This document shows, piece after piece, positions 37,005-48,334 of a DNA stretch of 64,000 nt. Numbering within the stretch: position 1 is the stretch's first letter; the number at the start of each line of letters is the position of its first letter. The DNA is from Zygaena filipendulae (lineage: Eukaryota; Arthropoda; Insecta; Lepidoptera; Zygaenidae). The translations under genes were made by a program, and so were the position numbers. The DNA lies in contig OU015666.1 of NCBI GenBank assembly GCA_907165275.2, positions 4,928,001 to 4,992,000 on the forward strand, given 5' to 3'. The notes beneath the pieces are model-generated. The model saw only the letters and a program-made list of their open reading frames with translations, did no database searches and was not told where the DNA came from.

Positions 37005-37150
37005 TTTTGCTTAGTAGGTTTGTTAGTTTTTACAGCTTCACGCCCTAACTACCTACTCAACAGATAGAGTTACCTAATTATGGAATTTCCTATACATTTC
37101 GTTTTCAGGGGTAGGTACAGAAAAGGATACATAGGGTACCTAACATCCAG
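37005..37150 (+). mobile_element. degenerate Helitron 5' half
   Basis: TTCACGCCCTAACTACC, TTATGGAATTTCCTATACAT and ACAGAAAAGGATACATAGGG follow the first body type but with many changes and no 3' hairpin. Confidence 0.45.
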
Positions 37151-37912
37151 AAAGAGGTAGATACTATCTTCGAGAAATAGAAAACTGATTGACTTTTACA
37201 TTATCGCCAGCGAAAAAGATTTTTCTTATAAAGGCTGTTGATTATTCCTTTATATTTTTAAAAGCATTTTATTAATAGCATTCGTCTATCACAGCAGACG
37301 CGGCGTCGATGCAGCTCAATCTCATCTAGCGTCGCTCCACCTGACTTTGCAAAGCAGAACTCGCTAAATCCCCGGAGCTCTCGATAGAATGGGCGTCGAG
37401 TAAAACTCACTTGCCTCGTCACATCGCTGGCCCATTTCTTACAACCCATTGACTCCTAGCTATTCATCGGTGCCTTTTCAAATGAGAAAGGGTTTTAAAT
37501 GCGACCCACTCCAAATGAGTACGTATGAAAGTTTATCGAGGACGAATTTTATTGTTATCCGAGGCTTTATGTACTAACTACCTTCATGGGTAGGTATTTT
37601 AAAATGTATGTGTGATAAAAAATAACAATGTACAAAATACTTCATGTATGTTTTTGAATTGATAATTATTAATGATTGATCACAAAATACATAAATATTT
37701 CAGAGTAACAATAAAAAAAAATAAAAAACCCATTTGCATTGACATACGGGTAATTTTTTTTACATCAATGGTCCAAACCAATGGATTGGTTTGTTTTTTT
37801 TTATCCGGGATTAAAATACAATACAAAAATGCAAGGGTTAATCAGACCCTGATACTATTTACCCTATTTAGAAGTCCGTAAAGATGTAAAAAAATCATCT
37901 ATATATAATTAA

Positions 37913-38245
37913 CTAGCTGTGCCCCGCGGTTTCACCCACGTGAGTTTTGGAATTCCCGTAGAAACTAACGTATTCTTTTTCTAAAATAAAAATATTCTAT
38001 GTTACTCCTTATAACATCAGCTATCTGCCAGTGAAAGCCCCGTTAAAATCGGTACAACCGTTTCAGACATTAGCTGGAACAAACAGACAAGACAGACAGA
38101 CAAAAATTTTGAATATTGTTTTTTTTTACGTAAGTACCGTAGGTATATACTTTCATATGTATTTATTGAAAAGCTGTTAATTTTGAATTACAAACAGACA
38201 CTTCAGTTTTATTTATATTTATGTATATACCTATGTAGATATAGA
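37913..38245 (-). mobile_element. Helitron, long-body type, near full length
   Basis: CTAG (37913) after A, GTGCCCCGCGGTTTCACCC, then TTACTCCTTATAACATCAGC, CAGCTATCTGCCAGTGAAAG, GACAGACAGACA and TTGAAAAGCTGTTAATTTTG, to TCTATATCTACATAGG at the 5' end (- strand). It is the longest copy of this type here and aligns with 18204-18454. Confidence 0.75.
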
Positions 38246-41200
38246 TGTAAGATGTATATATGTAGGTACATCACAATTGTATTTTACATTATCTAATATT
38301 AAAAGTATCTAATCTAAAATTAAAATACCTAAATATTCTTAAAAAATACGGTGTAAAACCACCAATGTAAAACATCATGCTACAGTCATTAAGTCTCCGA
38401 ATAGAAATTCGGAGAAAAATGCCCGAAAGAGGTAACTAATAATAATTAATAATTCCTCCATCTCAAAAAACTAATTTCCCACGAGAAATTTCACAAACAA
38501 ATATCGTGGAGCGTTCATCGTGGTTAATCTAAACAAAACTTACGGAACCCATAACAAATCATTGCTAACGTTTTTTCCTCAGAGAACATCGCTTCCGTGT
38601 GTATCCAAAAAAAAAGGATCTCGCCAATATTTTCATTACAAAACCAATGTTTGGGTTGCACTCGTCAGCAGGGGTTGAATGAAATCACTATTCATCCGCC
38701 ATCATTCTTTAGTTCCGTTTCGTTTGCACGTTTTGATAGGGATTTCAACAGAATGAACCGGCCGACATCGTCTAATCCACAGAACAGAAAATAACTGATA
38801 GAAGGGACTCAACTTAGTTTAGTATGAAAACAAGTGAAAACAAGCGACACTGTCGCCGGGTGATTTTTGCACACAAAACTCATATTCATCACGCGCTAAA
38901 ACATTCATGATTGTAAAGTGATGTATTAAACGCTTTTTTGTTACGTTGTTACTTAGTCACTGTTTTCAAAATTCACAGTAAGGTTTTTAACACCTTTAAA
39001 AGATCTTGAATGGAAAAATAAATTATATTTACTTTAAATAAATAAATAATTTTGGGAATATTGTGGAAAATATACTTGGGATACTATCAGAAGAAGCTTT
39101 GGGCAAGTTAGAGCATTTTTTCTAACTTCCTTTGCAACCGTGACGCACCTGCCCCGCCTACATGTCATCTCTAGTTAATTTATTTTCTCTGTGGTCTGAT
39201 CGATTGCGCAAATTATTCCTCTAACTTTGAAACCGAAACAAAACGCTTGTAGAAACTTTCACTTTGTTCCACAATACTTATTGAACAAAGACTAAGACGA
39301 AAAGCTGACAGGAGTGTGGTCGTAGTTATTATTACTTTTACAAAATATTTCCTTTCATTTGTTAGGTCATAACGATAAGCATAAAGAAGAAACATTGCAC
39401 TTGTAACGTCAGAAAGACTAAAAATTAAACGCGTAACCACCTAACTACATCAAAAAAATAAGTGTAAGTGTAACTGAAAAAAAAAATAAAACAAAAGCCG
39501 TTGTAGATCCCACACTGAGCGAAGACAATATAAATTGCGTCGTCATAAAGTTGTCCCTCTCCCGCCAGGCGGCGCCATTCCGGACTCCCCGCGCCCCGTC
39601 TCGATGTCGTACCGCACGCACGTGCGTGATCAGCTACTTCAACGATCGCTATTTCTTCAAAATAAAACCCTACGACCTTAACTTAAAACCCATTTTAAAT
39701 GTACCAACAGTTATCAAAGTCACTTCAACCTATTTCTCACCATATCACGTTACCATTAAGTGCATTTTGTGATATTCCGCAACCACATTCCTCTCACCTC
39801 TAATAGCGTCTGTTCCGTTGTCGATGAATGTTTGAACTTTTGTCCTTTTTTATTTACTGTTATCTTTGCGGTTACGGTTTTCATTAACAAGGGTTTCGCC
39901 AGTCTCATTGGCTCTGCGAAACGTATCGAACGACGGGAGACTTGATTAATCAGAAACCAGACCAGACGACCGGTTGCTTTGCCGTTTTTGGATCGGTTCG
40001 GACATCGACAAATACATGGGATAATTGCTACATCGCTTTCTACTTACACGTTATCAAGTGCTGAATGCTTTAAAGATAGGTAGTATGAGTATGGTTCGTT
40101 TCGCAATCAATGTGTAATTGAATAGAAATTTCTCGAAGCAGCTCTGTATGTGTAAACAATAGTGAAAAACAACTTGTAACAAAATCATAAAGCATAACAA
40201 ATAGAATCTACCAAAGTGTAGGCAATCATAAACAGCAGCGGTGTGCGACGATATTGAGAACCCTAACCACAATACAACTTCTCCCCTGAGTATTGGTGCC
40301 TGATGAACGACCCAATAAATACTCACAAGCCATAACGCGACACGTACAAAACATTACTGGATATAAAAGCATTATCCAGTTAAGTAATTTATTTCTTCTT
40401 CAGGTAGTAAGTGAACGGTTATTTTATGGGCCCACTTAAACGGACCATAATCCTAGTAGTTAAAATATTATAAAGAAGGGTGCTGGAAATCGTAATGTAA
40501 CGCTGTAAAAAATATACAAAACTGAACTCCAAATAAAAGCACCTGTTTAAAAGCAAAGCATTTCATAAATTAAATTTATATTTTTATATTACAAACATAA
40601 TTGTTATTTTTAACTGCTGTATCGATTGCTAAATTTTATACATTTCATAAAAAACTAACCTTCTTCTTCAAAATGTAAAAAAAAAATACTTTAGTTCCCA
40701 TCGGAGATAGTAAATCTCAAGTTATAGTTGAGTTTTCCTGTTAGATTAGCTCCGATACTTTCTCGTGAGTCAGCGCAGTTTAAGTCACAATAATCCCTTT
40801 CTGCATCCAGTTTTGTATTGAGTTTTCGATTCGCTGTCTCCCAACCTACACAATATAACGCAAAACCGGTCATAGCATGAACTCGCTCAGCTAAACACCG
40901 TTTCAATATAATAATAAAACATATACAATCTATAATCAGAAACCAACAAAATATTATGAAATACCATTAAAGTTTCAAGCATTGCTGTACGTAAAACTAA
41001 ATGTAATTTGTACAATAATACTAATCTAGATTGTTGATTGAAGTTGATTGATTGAATTGAATTGATCAATATCGTAAATCAAATGTTGTTCTATAAAGAA
41101 AGTAATGAAATCTGTTTTATGTCTATATCACGTTCCATCTCTAGAGCACCTTCATCGCTAGTTCGAGTAATAATGATTAAGCTGTGCGATGCGGTCAACC

Positions 41201-41619
41201 TCACCCTCTGACTTCGATCGACGGATCATATTACAAAGTTGTGTTGACCTGGCCGCATCGAGTGCCTCTACATCAAACACACTAACTATTGCAGTTCAAT
41301 TAACACTTATGTATTGTGAACTGATGAACGTTAACGCTGTTTACTCCATTACAGCGTACAAAGCATTATGCTACATCAATACGAAATAATTTATTGGTAT
41401 TCATAAATATTTTGTATAGCTTTAAACATAACTCTCCAAGCTGTAAAACTAAAACAATAGCCGGATATAAATGCCCTAACCACAGATAACTAAATACACC
41501 TTATCGTCTGACGTCAGCATTTCCAATTTATTCAGTTCCTTATCTTTTTAAACAATCACATCCATTCCTCAGACCCTATGAACGTTATTAAGGCCATCTT
41601 TTTGACCGCTTATTATAAA
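38246..41619. other. non-coding stretch
   Basis: No gene is supported. A short GC-rich island at 39560-39635 (CGGCGCCATTCCGGACTCC) lies in AT-rich DNA and is unexplained. Open frames are short and lack recognisable features. Confidence 0.45.
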
Positions 41620-41799
41620 CTAGCTGTGCCCCGCGGTTTTTTCGCGGTAATTTCGAAGTTCCCGCGAGAATTTCTGAATAAAAAGTACCCTATGTACCCC
41701 TGACAATGTGCATGCCAAATTTCATCCAAATCCGTTCAGACGTTTTTGCGTGATTGAGTAACAAACATCCACACTTTCACATTTATAATATTAGTAGGA
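41620..41799 (-). mobile_element. non-autonomous Helitron, complete, 180 bp
   Basis: CTAG after A; hairpin remnant CCGCGGTTTTTTCGCGG; body ATCCAAATCCGTTCAGACG; 5' end TCCTACTAATATTATAAATG on the - strand, flanked A...T. First body type. Confidence 0.85.
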
Positions 41800-43035
41800 T
41801 TATAAAATAACGCCTGGCAAGGGTAGATTGAAAAATACCTGGTTTGATATTTTTAGAAAAGCGTTCTTATTACTGTTGATCCATGGTAACCGTAATTTTA
41901 TTTCAAGATGTCTTTTTATTTCAAGGTAAAATCAAAGAAATAAGATATATACCTATTGCGCAGATTTGTTTAGGCGAACACTGAACAAACTAGTAATTAT
42001 TGGTATAAAGAAACAAATACACTGAAAGCATCGCATTGTATTATCGACAAAGTTCTGTATGCTGCATTAAACATCGCGTGGATCGCTAATCCAAGCGTAA
42101 CATTGCAAAACGCAGAACAAACCGCTTCGCTTTGTATTGCACTAATGAGTGCCACGTGGCTGTCCCCTGCAATGCAGGCTGTACAATAAAACAATAGCGG
42201 CACAGTTGTGCACTCTGCCTTTATTCCTGCACGGCCCGTATTATGCACTCTAGAACTCTGAGACTTCCACTCTGCGAGAAGGATGCACTGATGAGGAACC
42301 TATCGTTGTGTCCCTTTCAAGCTTGTAAACTAAACTAGCTTGAAAAACATGAGACGATGCCCCAGGAAGAACTTCTGCGTCACTCCTTCCAGTTATGACC
42401 GCTCATAAGGCACTCTACCGCTATTGGTGCTGTTACTATGTACATTATATTGAACGCAACATCAGTTTGTTACACTTGTTGTTGTTTTTGGAACAATACA
42501 TAGCTATGACGGCTTCTTATGGCTCCATTGTACTATATTGAATTAATATCATTTTATTTTATAGCTTCGATAGAATCCTTTTTTAATAAATTATCATAAC
42601 TAATGTTTAGTGTTTATATTATATTTTTAGATGACAATTTTAATGGTGTCAGAACGTTTCAACAACAGGATATCACGTGCACTGCGCAGGTATCACACAG
42701 AATACTACTACTATAGGACAGAATGTAATAATTTTCTGTCCAAATTATCATTGAGGACTTAGGAAGATAAATTCTTTACCAATAAACATGTTAATGTTAA
42801 CAGAGGAACAAGAGAAGACTTTCATCCGCACGCCAACAACACACCAAAACAACTTCGTTTGATATGGTAGCTGTAGACCATGTAAGCGTTGCTGCTCGGT
42901 CCATATCGATACCATCGTAATTTCGACGGTATCTCATCACTAGATCCATTCGGTGGGCCATTAAGGCTATTGTTGCACTGAGCTTACGGGCACCTTCACT
43001 CGACTGCGGCACGCCGATCCGTATCGTGGACTCAC
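41800..43035 (-). other. start of the first intron of the semaphorin gene
   Basis: It begins at the GTGAGT donor (43035-43030, - strand) and continues to lower coordinates. No splice acceptor with a semaphorin-like exon was recognised here or further down, so the intron probably runs far through or beyond the window. Confidence 0.55.
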
Positions 43036-43132
43036 CTAGTTGTGCGAAGACCTTTGGACGCACGTTCTCCTGCCAGGCGGCGGCGGCGACGGCGAGCAGC
43101 GCCGCCAGTTGAGCACAGCGGAGCACGAGCAT
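43036..43132 (-). CDS. Sema1a: Semaphorin-1A-like, first coding exon
   Basis: The ATG is at 43132-43130. The exon encodes 32 residues plus one base: MLVLRCAQLAALLAVAAA, then AWQENVRPKVFAQL. It ends G|GTGAGT at 43036/43035 (phase 1). Residues 1-18 are a hydrophobic signal peptide with an Ala-rich core. The mature start AWQENVRPK matches, as I recall them, the mature N-termini of insect Semaphorin-1A (Drosophila WQENVRPK; grasshopper AAWVNDVSPKMYVQFGEE), just before the sema domain. The intron falling after the Gly that follows AQL/VQF fits. Semaphorin-1A is a transmembrane axon-guidance ligand/receptor acting with Plexin A. Only this exon is visible; the sema, PSI, transmembrane and cytoplasmic parts must be encoded by exons at lower coordinates or outside the window. 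An upstream in-frame GTG adds nothing plausible. Confidence 0.8.
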
Positions 43133-43470
43133 TGCACTAGTCACAAGTCGACATCACTTGGAGATCACTCGCGGCGCGCGCCTCGGCGCTTCACGTACAA
43201 GCGGGATGCGCGGCGGCCGGCGGCGGACTGGCGCTCCGGGGGCGGTCGGGGGGCGCAAGGGGCCGCGCCTGCGCTCCCGGCGCCCCGCGGTCTCGCATGC
43301 GTGGGGCTGCGGAGTGCGGACCTCGCACGTGACGCAGCCCTCCTCGGCCCTCCTCGCCCGCGCCCTCGACGCAACCCTGCGACGTCATAATCGCGTTAAA
43401 AAAAACGCCTGCACATATCGTAATGAACGCCGACACTAAACCTGCAATTAGAGTCGGAAGGGCGAGCGCC
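43133..43470 (-). promoter_or_regulatory. GC/CpG-rich 5' UTR and promoter region of Sema1a
   Basis: Immediately upstream of the ATG, composition jumps to very GC-rich with many CpG (GGCGGCCGGCGGCGG, GCCCGCGCCCTCGACGC) over about 340 bases, then falls back at about 43470. Such islands at first exons of developmental genes are common in AT-rich insect genomes. Overlapping open frames on both strands here are a by-product of the lack of A/T-rich stop codons. No TATA box is evident. Confidence 0.6.
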
Positions 43471-44630
43471 CGCGGCTACGCGTTTTGTTTATAAACGATT
43501 TTAGGTGTATTAAAAATTCGAATTTCATCTCGAGGGCGTGACGACAGCTCATCGAATCGTAAGGTCGCAATTAAAACTTTAATGGTGAACAATGGGGACC
43601 CAAGCAAATACGATGCTGAAGTTCCGATTACATTCCCCTTTCGGAAAAAAATACGAATCAGATTTCGTGCCACTAATTGATAATATATCTACCAACCTAT
43701 CTTACAAATTTTATAATTTGGCATTGTCTTCTATTTATTGTCTTACAAAGTTTATTTTTTTTTTTTTGCACTGCAATTCTAAAATTATTGAAACTTACTT
43801 TTCTTTAAAATATGATGATAGTTTAACGATTTAAATAAAACGTGTAATTACATTTATTTAAATTAATACTCGCATTTAAGTACATTGTCCTAAATCGTGA
43901 GCACAAGAACTAATTATTTTCGCTACGAACTTGTGTGGTCATACATATATTCCAATCATGTATCTACATCGTAAAATTAATAGATTAATAGGCAGTCGTA
44001 ACAAAGTTACAAACAGTAGAACATAAAATAACATAAAAAGTGTTAAAGTAGACAAAGTTCTAAATATCGGCGAAAAAAAAATTAAAATAGGTACGACTTT
44101 ATTTCTTTAGGGGCAACCAAGGGTTCGCTTACTGATCTATTGTTATTAATGATGAAGTTGCTCTAAACAAATTTTTATTGAATGATTTAGAACTGTGTCT
44201 ATGTAAGTTTCGACACCAGAAAAAGTTGCATTGTTGTGAGGCCCTGTGAAAATCAATAGAATAAACATTTATAGTACGCACGAGTCCTTTACGGTATTCA
44301 TTGTTAGGGGACCAACTGTGATCATCAATGCTGACGACCATTGCACTATGGGAAAGAGATAGTTATATGCGGAAATCATTAGACCGTCCTTTTCGTACAG
44401 TATTAACTGTAAAATCATAATAAATACCAGAATAAAGCCGTAAAACTCTTTCGAATAATCAAAATTGCCCTTAATACAGTAACCAAATCAAAATATTCAA
44501 TCGATATATTTAAATGTCGAAGTTTAATTGTCCATCTATAGACTATAGAAACGGAATGAACTTTAGCTTGCACGGTACCTCTGCAAAGTAAGTAAGCTGT
44601 AAGTTTTTACCGAAGTTTAACTTCAATCCG
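43471..44630. other. non-coding stretch upstream of Sema1a
   Basis: AT-rich, no supported gene or repeat. Distal promoter elements could lie here but none is identifiable. Confidence 0.5.
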
Positions 44631-44692
44631 GAGACACGTTAGTGTCTCGCGCCAAGGACACGTCCAACATATGGCGTGAGACAAAGTGTCTC
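44631..44692. repeat. paired GAGACA hairpins around GCGCCAAGG
   Basis: GAGACAC (44631-44637) pairs with GTGTCTC (44642-44648), and GAGACA (44678-44683) with TGTCTC (44687-44692); the inner GCGCC/GGCGTGAGAC also mirror each other. Between them lies CGCGCCAAGGACACGTCCAAC, nearly the same word as in the arms of the inverted repeat at 46246-47326. Likely the end of a related element. Confidence 0.65.
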
Positions 44693-44709
44693 TATTCTCA
44701 ATTCATATG

Positions 44710-45434
44710 TCAACATAACCTCCTCAAATATTTGGGTCTATTTTTTTTATTATTGCCAAGACACTGTCACTTCACACTATTTTCAATAAGTTTCTTTTTA
44801 CGGATTTTACACATATTACAAAAAATTATTGGGTTTAAACAAATATTTAATATATTTCAAGAATGAAAATTTTTGCCTGCGCCTGTTTTCGATTCTACGA
44901 GAGATTTTACCAAAGAGTAACATAAGCATATCAAATTTAGGGCGAATTTTGTTATTTCGAAGTTGGTAGCACTTAATCTTTATATACTAACTATACTTGC
45001 TTTAGTATATGTCTACGCACTAGTGGCGAATTAGTGAGAAGCCGCGGCGCAGATAATGTTTTTAAAATAACTAAGTATTCAAACTACATACGCTTTCACC
45101 CGTCTCTACTTGTTAATTATTGATCCATATCCGCATCTCACCAATGCATTTCGATGTAAATAACTTCAGAAGAAAAAAACTTGGCTGTATGGACTTAGCT
45201 TCCTTTGCCTTCCCCATTGGGGTAAATTAAAAAATGTTCAGGCTGTATGGTCCTAGAATCCCTTGCCTTTCCCGAAAGGGGAGAAATATTGGCTGCATGG
45301 ACTAAGTTTCCTTTGCCTTCCCCGAAAGGGGTAAACTTTACCAAAAAAAAGGGGAGAATTATATTAAAAAAAAAAGATTTAAAATAAATCTATGTTGTAA
45401 GGTGGGATATCAATCTTATTTAAACGTAGTTATT
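44710..45434 (+). repeat. 725-bp direct duplication, copy 1
   Basis: Two conserved blocks, 44710-44909 (landmark TTGCCAAGACACTGTCACTT) and 45126-45434 (landmark CCAATGCATTTCGATGTAAA), flank a centre of about 215 bases. The blocks match copy 2 with few changes; the centre does not match. The right block holds three repeats starting GGCTGYATGG at 45183, 45241 and 45291, each with CTTTGCCTTCCCC or a close form. No coding function. Confidence 0.85.
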
Positions 45435-45440
45435 GTAATC

Positions 45441-46166
45441 TCAACATAACCTCATCACATATTTGGGTCTATTTTTTTTATTATTGCCAAGACACTGTCA
45501 CTTCACACTATTTTCAATAAGTTTCTTTTTACAGATTTTACACATATTACAAAAAATTATTGGGTCTGAACAAATATTTAATATATTTCAAGAATGAAAA
45601 TTTTTGCCTGCGCCTGTTTTCGATTCTACGAGAGATTTTACAAATGTTAGCGTCTGCATTTTTAATATCGCTGGCACTGACAGTGACAGGTGACATAAAC
45701 ATCATGTGACAGGTGTCAGGCATAGAAGCCGTCAACGGTGAGTGAGATTGGATTGCCAGTTTGGAATAGGCATGGGCTAAACGTGTCCGACTAAGGATTG
45801 GATATGTCACGTATCCTTCCAGTAAAAGATATGTATCCCGATAGCATATCCATATCCATATCTCACCAATGCATTTCGATGTAAATAACTTCAGAAGAAG
45901 AAAAATACTGACTTGGCTGTATGGACTTAGCTTCCTTTGCCTTCCCCATTGGGGTAAATTAAAAAAATGTTCAGGCTGTATGGAACTAGAATCCCTTGCC
46001 TTTCCCGAAAGGGGAGAATTATTGGCTGCATGGACTAAGTTTCCTTTGCCTTCCCCGAAAGGGGTAAACTTTACCAAAAAAAAGGGGAGAATTATATTTA
46101 AAAAAAAGATTCAAAATAAATCTATGTTGTAAGGCGGGATGTCAATCTTATTTAAACGTAATTATT
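45441..46166 (+). repeat. 725-bp direct duplication, copy 2
   Basis: Blocks 45441-45641 and 45850-46166 match copy 1. The ~205-base centre is unrelated and contains its own inverted word (TGACAGGTGACAT against ATGTGACAGGTGTCA). GGCTGYATGG repeats start at 45915, 45974 and 46024. Open frames of up to 176 codons on the - strand run through the duplicated minisatellite and are not a gene. Confidence 0.85.
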
Positions 46167-46245
46167 AACATGTGATTAAGGTTAAAATATTAGATAACCT
46201 CATTTTTGCAAAAATAAAAACAATATCTTTACAAAAAAATATGAA

Positions 46246-47326
46246 ATCCCACAAAAAACAGTTTCACTGTAAAATGTCGCGCCAAGTACACGTCCAACTA
46301 TTGTAACAGAGATAATAATAACCTCATATTTGCAAAAATAAAAAAAAACTGATCTTTACAAAAAAATATGAAATAAAAAAAACCAAGTACACAAATCTCC
46401 TCTGATAAAAAAAACACTCATTAGAAACGGTGAAAATCGAAAAAAAAATTGGTGTCGTTTATTTATAAAAAAAACGAAAGAAAAATTTGCACTTTACAAA
46501 AAAAATATAAAATAAAAAAACCGAAGTAATCTTTGTGATTTTCAATAATTGCAAAATTTTTGTGGCAAATTTAAAAATTGAAAACTATTTTTTAAACGTA
46601 CTTGGCGCACGTCATTGAGTCCCCTAAATTTTTTCTGATTGTACAAAAAAGGTACTGGTTCCTGAGCAGCTACTGGGTACTTTACCTGACTGGTAATCAA
46701 ATCATTTGCTTATTTCTTGATTCAATTGAAATGCAAGAAAGTGTCACATTCATATGAGTATAAATCTAATCTAATTCGTGAAAAGATAGAAACGAGCTTG
46801 AATTTTAATTCCAATAGATTTGATTGAAAACATCACAATAATCGTTAGTGGTGCCAACGACGGTGTAGAAGGGGTGAAAAAATTGTTGCTCATAAACTCC
46901 TTTTCCACAACAAGTTTCTGGCGCTACATCAGACATGAAAAGATTTGGGGTACTCAATGACGCGCGCCAAGTACGTTTAAAAAATTGTTTTCAATTTTTA
47001 AATTTGCCACAAAAATTTTGCAATTATTGAAAATCACAAAGATTACTTCGGTTTTTTTATTTTATATTTTTTTTGTAAAGTGCAAATTTTTCTTTCGTTT
47101 TTTTTATAAATAAACGACACCAATTTTTTTTTCGATTTTCACCGTTTCTAATGAGTGTTTTTTTTATCAGAGGAGATTTGTGTACTTGGTTTTTTTTATT
47201 TCATATTTTTTTGTAAAGATCAGTTTTTTTTTATTTTTGCAAATATGAGGTTATTATTATCTCTGTTACAATAGTTGGACGTGTACTTGGCGCGACATTT
47301 TACAGTGAAACTGTTTTTTGTGGGAT
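46246..47326. mobile_element. 1.08-kb inverted repeat element, nearly identical arms
   Basis: The left arm, about 46246-46627, and right arm, about 46943-47326, are reverse complements over roughly 380 bases with only a few differences by eye (for example CTATTTTT versus CAATTTTT, GCGCACG versus GCGCGCG). The outer ends read CCCACAAAAAACAGTTTCAC. The word CCAAGTAC recurs in both directions within each arm. A 315-base loop of unique sequence contains no transposase frame. A 52-base part of the arm (AACCTCATATTTGC... 46319-46373) is repeated just outside the left end (46196-46247). It looks like a young foldback/MITE-type insertion or a recently converted palindrome. No clear target duplication is seen. 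Confidence 0.85.
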
Positions 47327-47745
47327 AGTTTCCTGTGCTCGGGGAATAGACACGTATCCGACGCTACTTCCGTATAATAATCCAATTAGTATCAAATTTA
47401 AAACGTGCTTCACAGACAGCACCACTGGTCGGGAACAAAAAATAATTGCTGAATATTTTAAATCTTTACAAGTTTCTCTTTAGCGAGAAAATTCACGTGA
47501 ATTTTACAGTCTCAATACATATTCAAGAGTTGAATAATTAAAACGTTTTTGAACGTACCTGAAATGTTTTTGAACGTACCTGAAAGTGTGAAATATATAG
47601 GTAATACTACGTTTCATATAATATAGTTGTATTCAAAAGACAAAAGTCATGTTTTCCGCAGTTTCGTCAGTGTTTCATCCTTTCTCCCCCTTATGGATCA
47701 AACTTACTGAAACCCTTTCTCAGTACTTGCCTACTTTATACAAAA

Positions 47746-47816
47746 CTAGCTGTCCCCCGTGGTTTCACCCGCGGTAATTTCGGAGTTCCCGCGGAATGTA
47801 ATAATAATAATAATAA
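47746..47816 (-). mobile_element. Helitron 3' end followed by (TAA)n
   Basis: CTAG after A, hairpin CCGTGGTTTCACCCGCGG and GGAGTTCCCGCGGAA, then abruptly a TAA/AAT microsatellite (47798-47816). Same end-plus-microsatellite arrangement as described for lepidopteran Helitron/microsatellite families. Confidence 0.75.
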
Positions 47817-48089
47817 AACTGTTTATTGCCATCAGAAAGGTGTACAGGTGTAATATAAACGTAAACCTTCCTCTTGAATCACTCTATCTGAAAAAAAAAC
47901 TGCATCAAATTCCGTTGCGTAGCTTAAAGATTTAAGCATAGATACACAGGACACAGATAGACAGCGGGAAGCGTGACTTTGTTTTATACTATGTAGTGAA
48001 GAATTGTGTAAAATTTTAAGTTCTAGAGTTCAGTGGAATGGATTCTGCGTTATAACTGCGTCACGGACCATATACTGTTTTGTGCTAGA

Positions 48090-48334
48090 CTAGCTGTTTC
48101 CCACGATCGCCCGCTTGAAAATCTAAATTCCCTCCGGAACACTTTGTGTTGGATTGAAAAGCATCTTTTAAACCATACATGATGGGTATGCGATGAGCGA
48201 ACTCTTGAACGACTTCTCCGGTGGATGTCGTATTTACTCTACATATTTATTTTATCGAAACGATGGCTGATACCATAGTAATGTTAGGAGTTCTCGGAGG
48301 AATCCCGAAATTTGCGCGAGTGAAACCACACTAG
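48090..48334. mobile_element. two Helitron 3' ends in mirror orientation
   Basis: A - strand end with CTAG at 48090 and CCCGCTTGAAAATCTAAATTCC faces a + strand end GAGGAATCCCGAAATTTGCG...ACTAG at 48331-48334. The DNA between (48180-48275) has no family match. The result is an element bounded by two 3' ends. Confidence 0.6.

Noticed and set aside
43040..43439. Several 69-116 codon Arg/Ala/Pro-rich frames on both strands
   Set aside because: They are by-products of the GC-rich Sema1a upstream region, which lacks AT-rich stop codons; none has a recognisable domain.
45547..46077. 176-codon open frame on the - strand
   Set aside because: It runs through the duplicated minisatellite and an unrelated centre; the equivalent frame is broken in the other copy and no protein family is recognisable.
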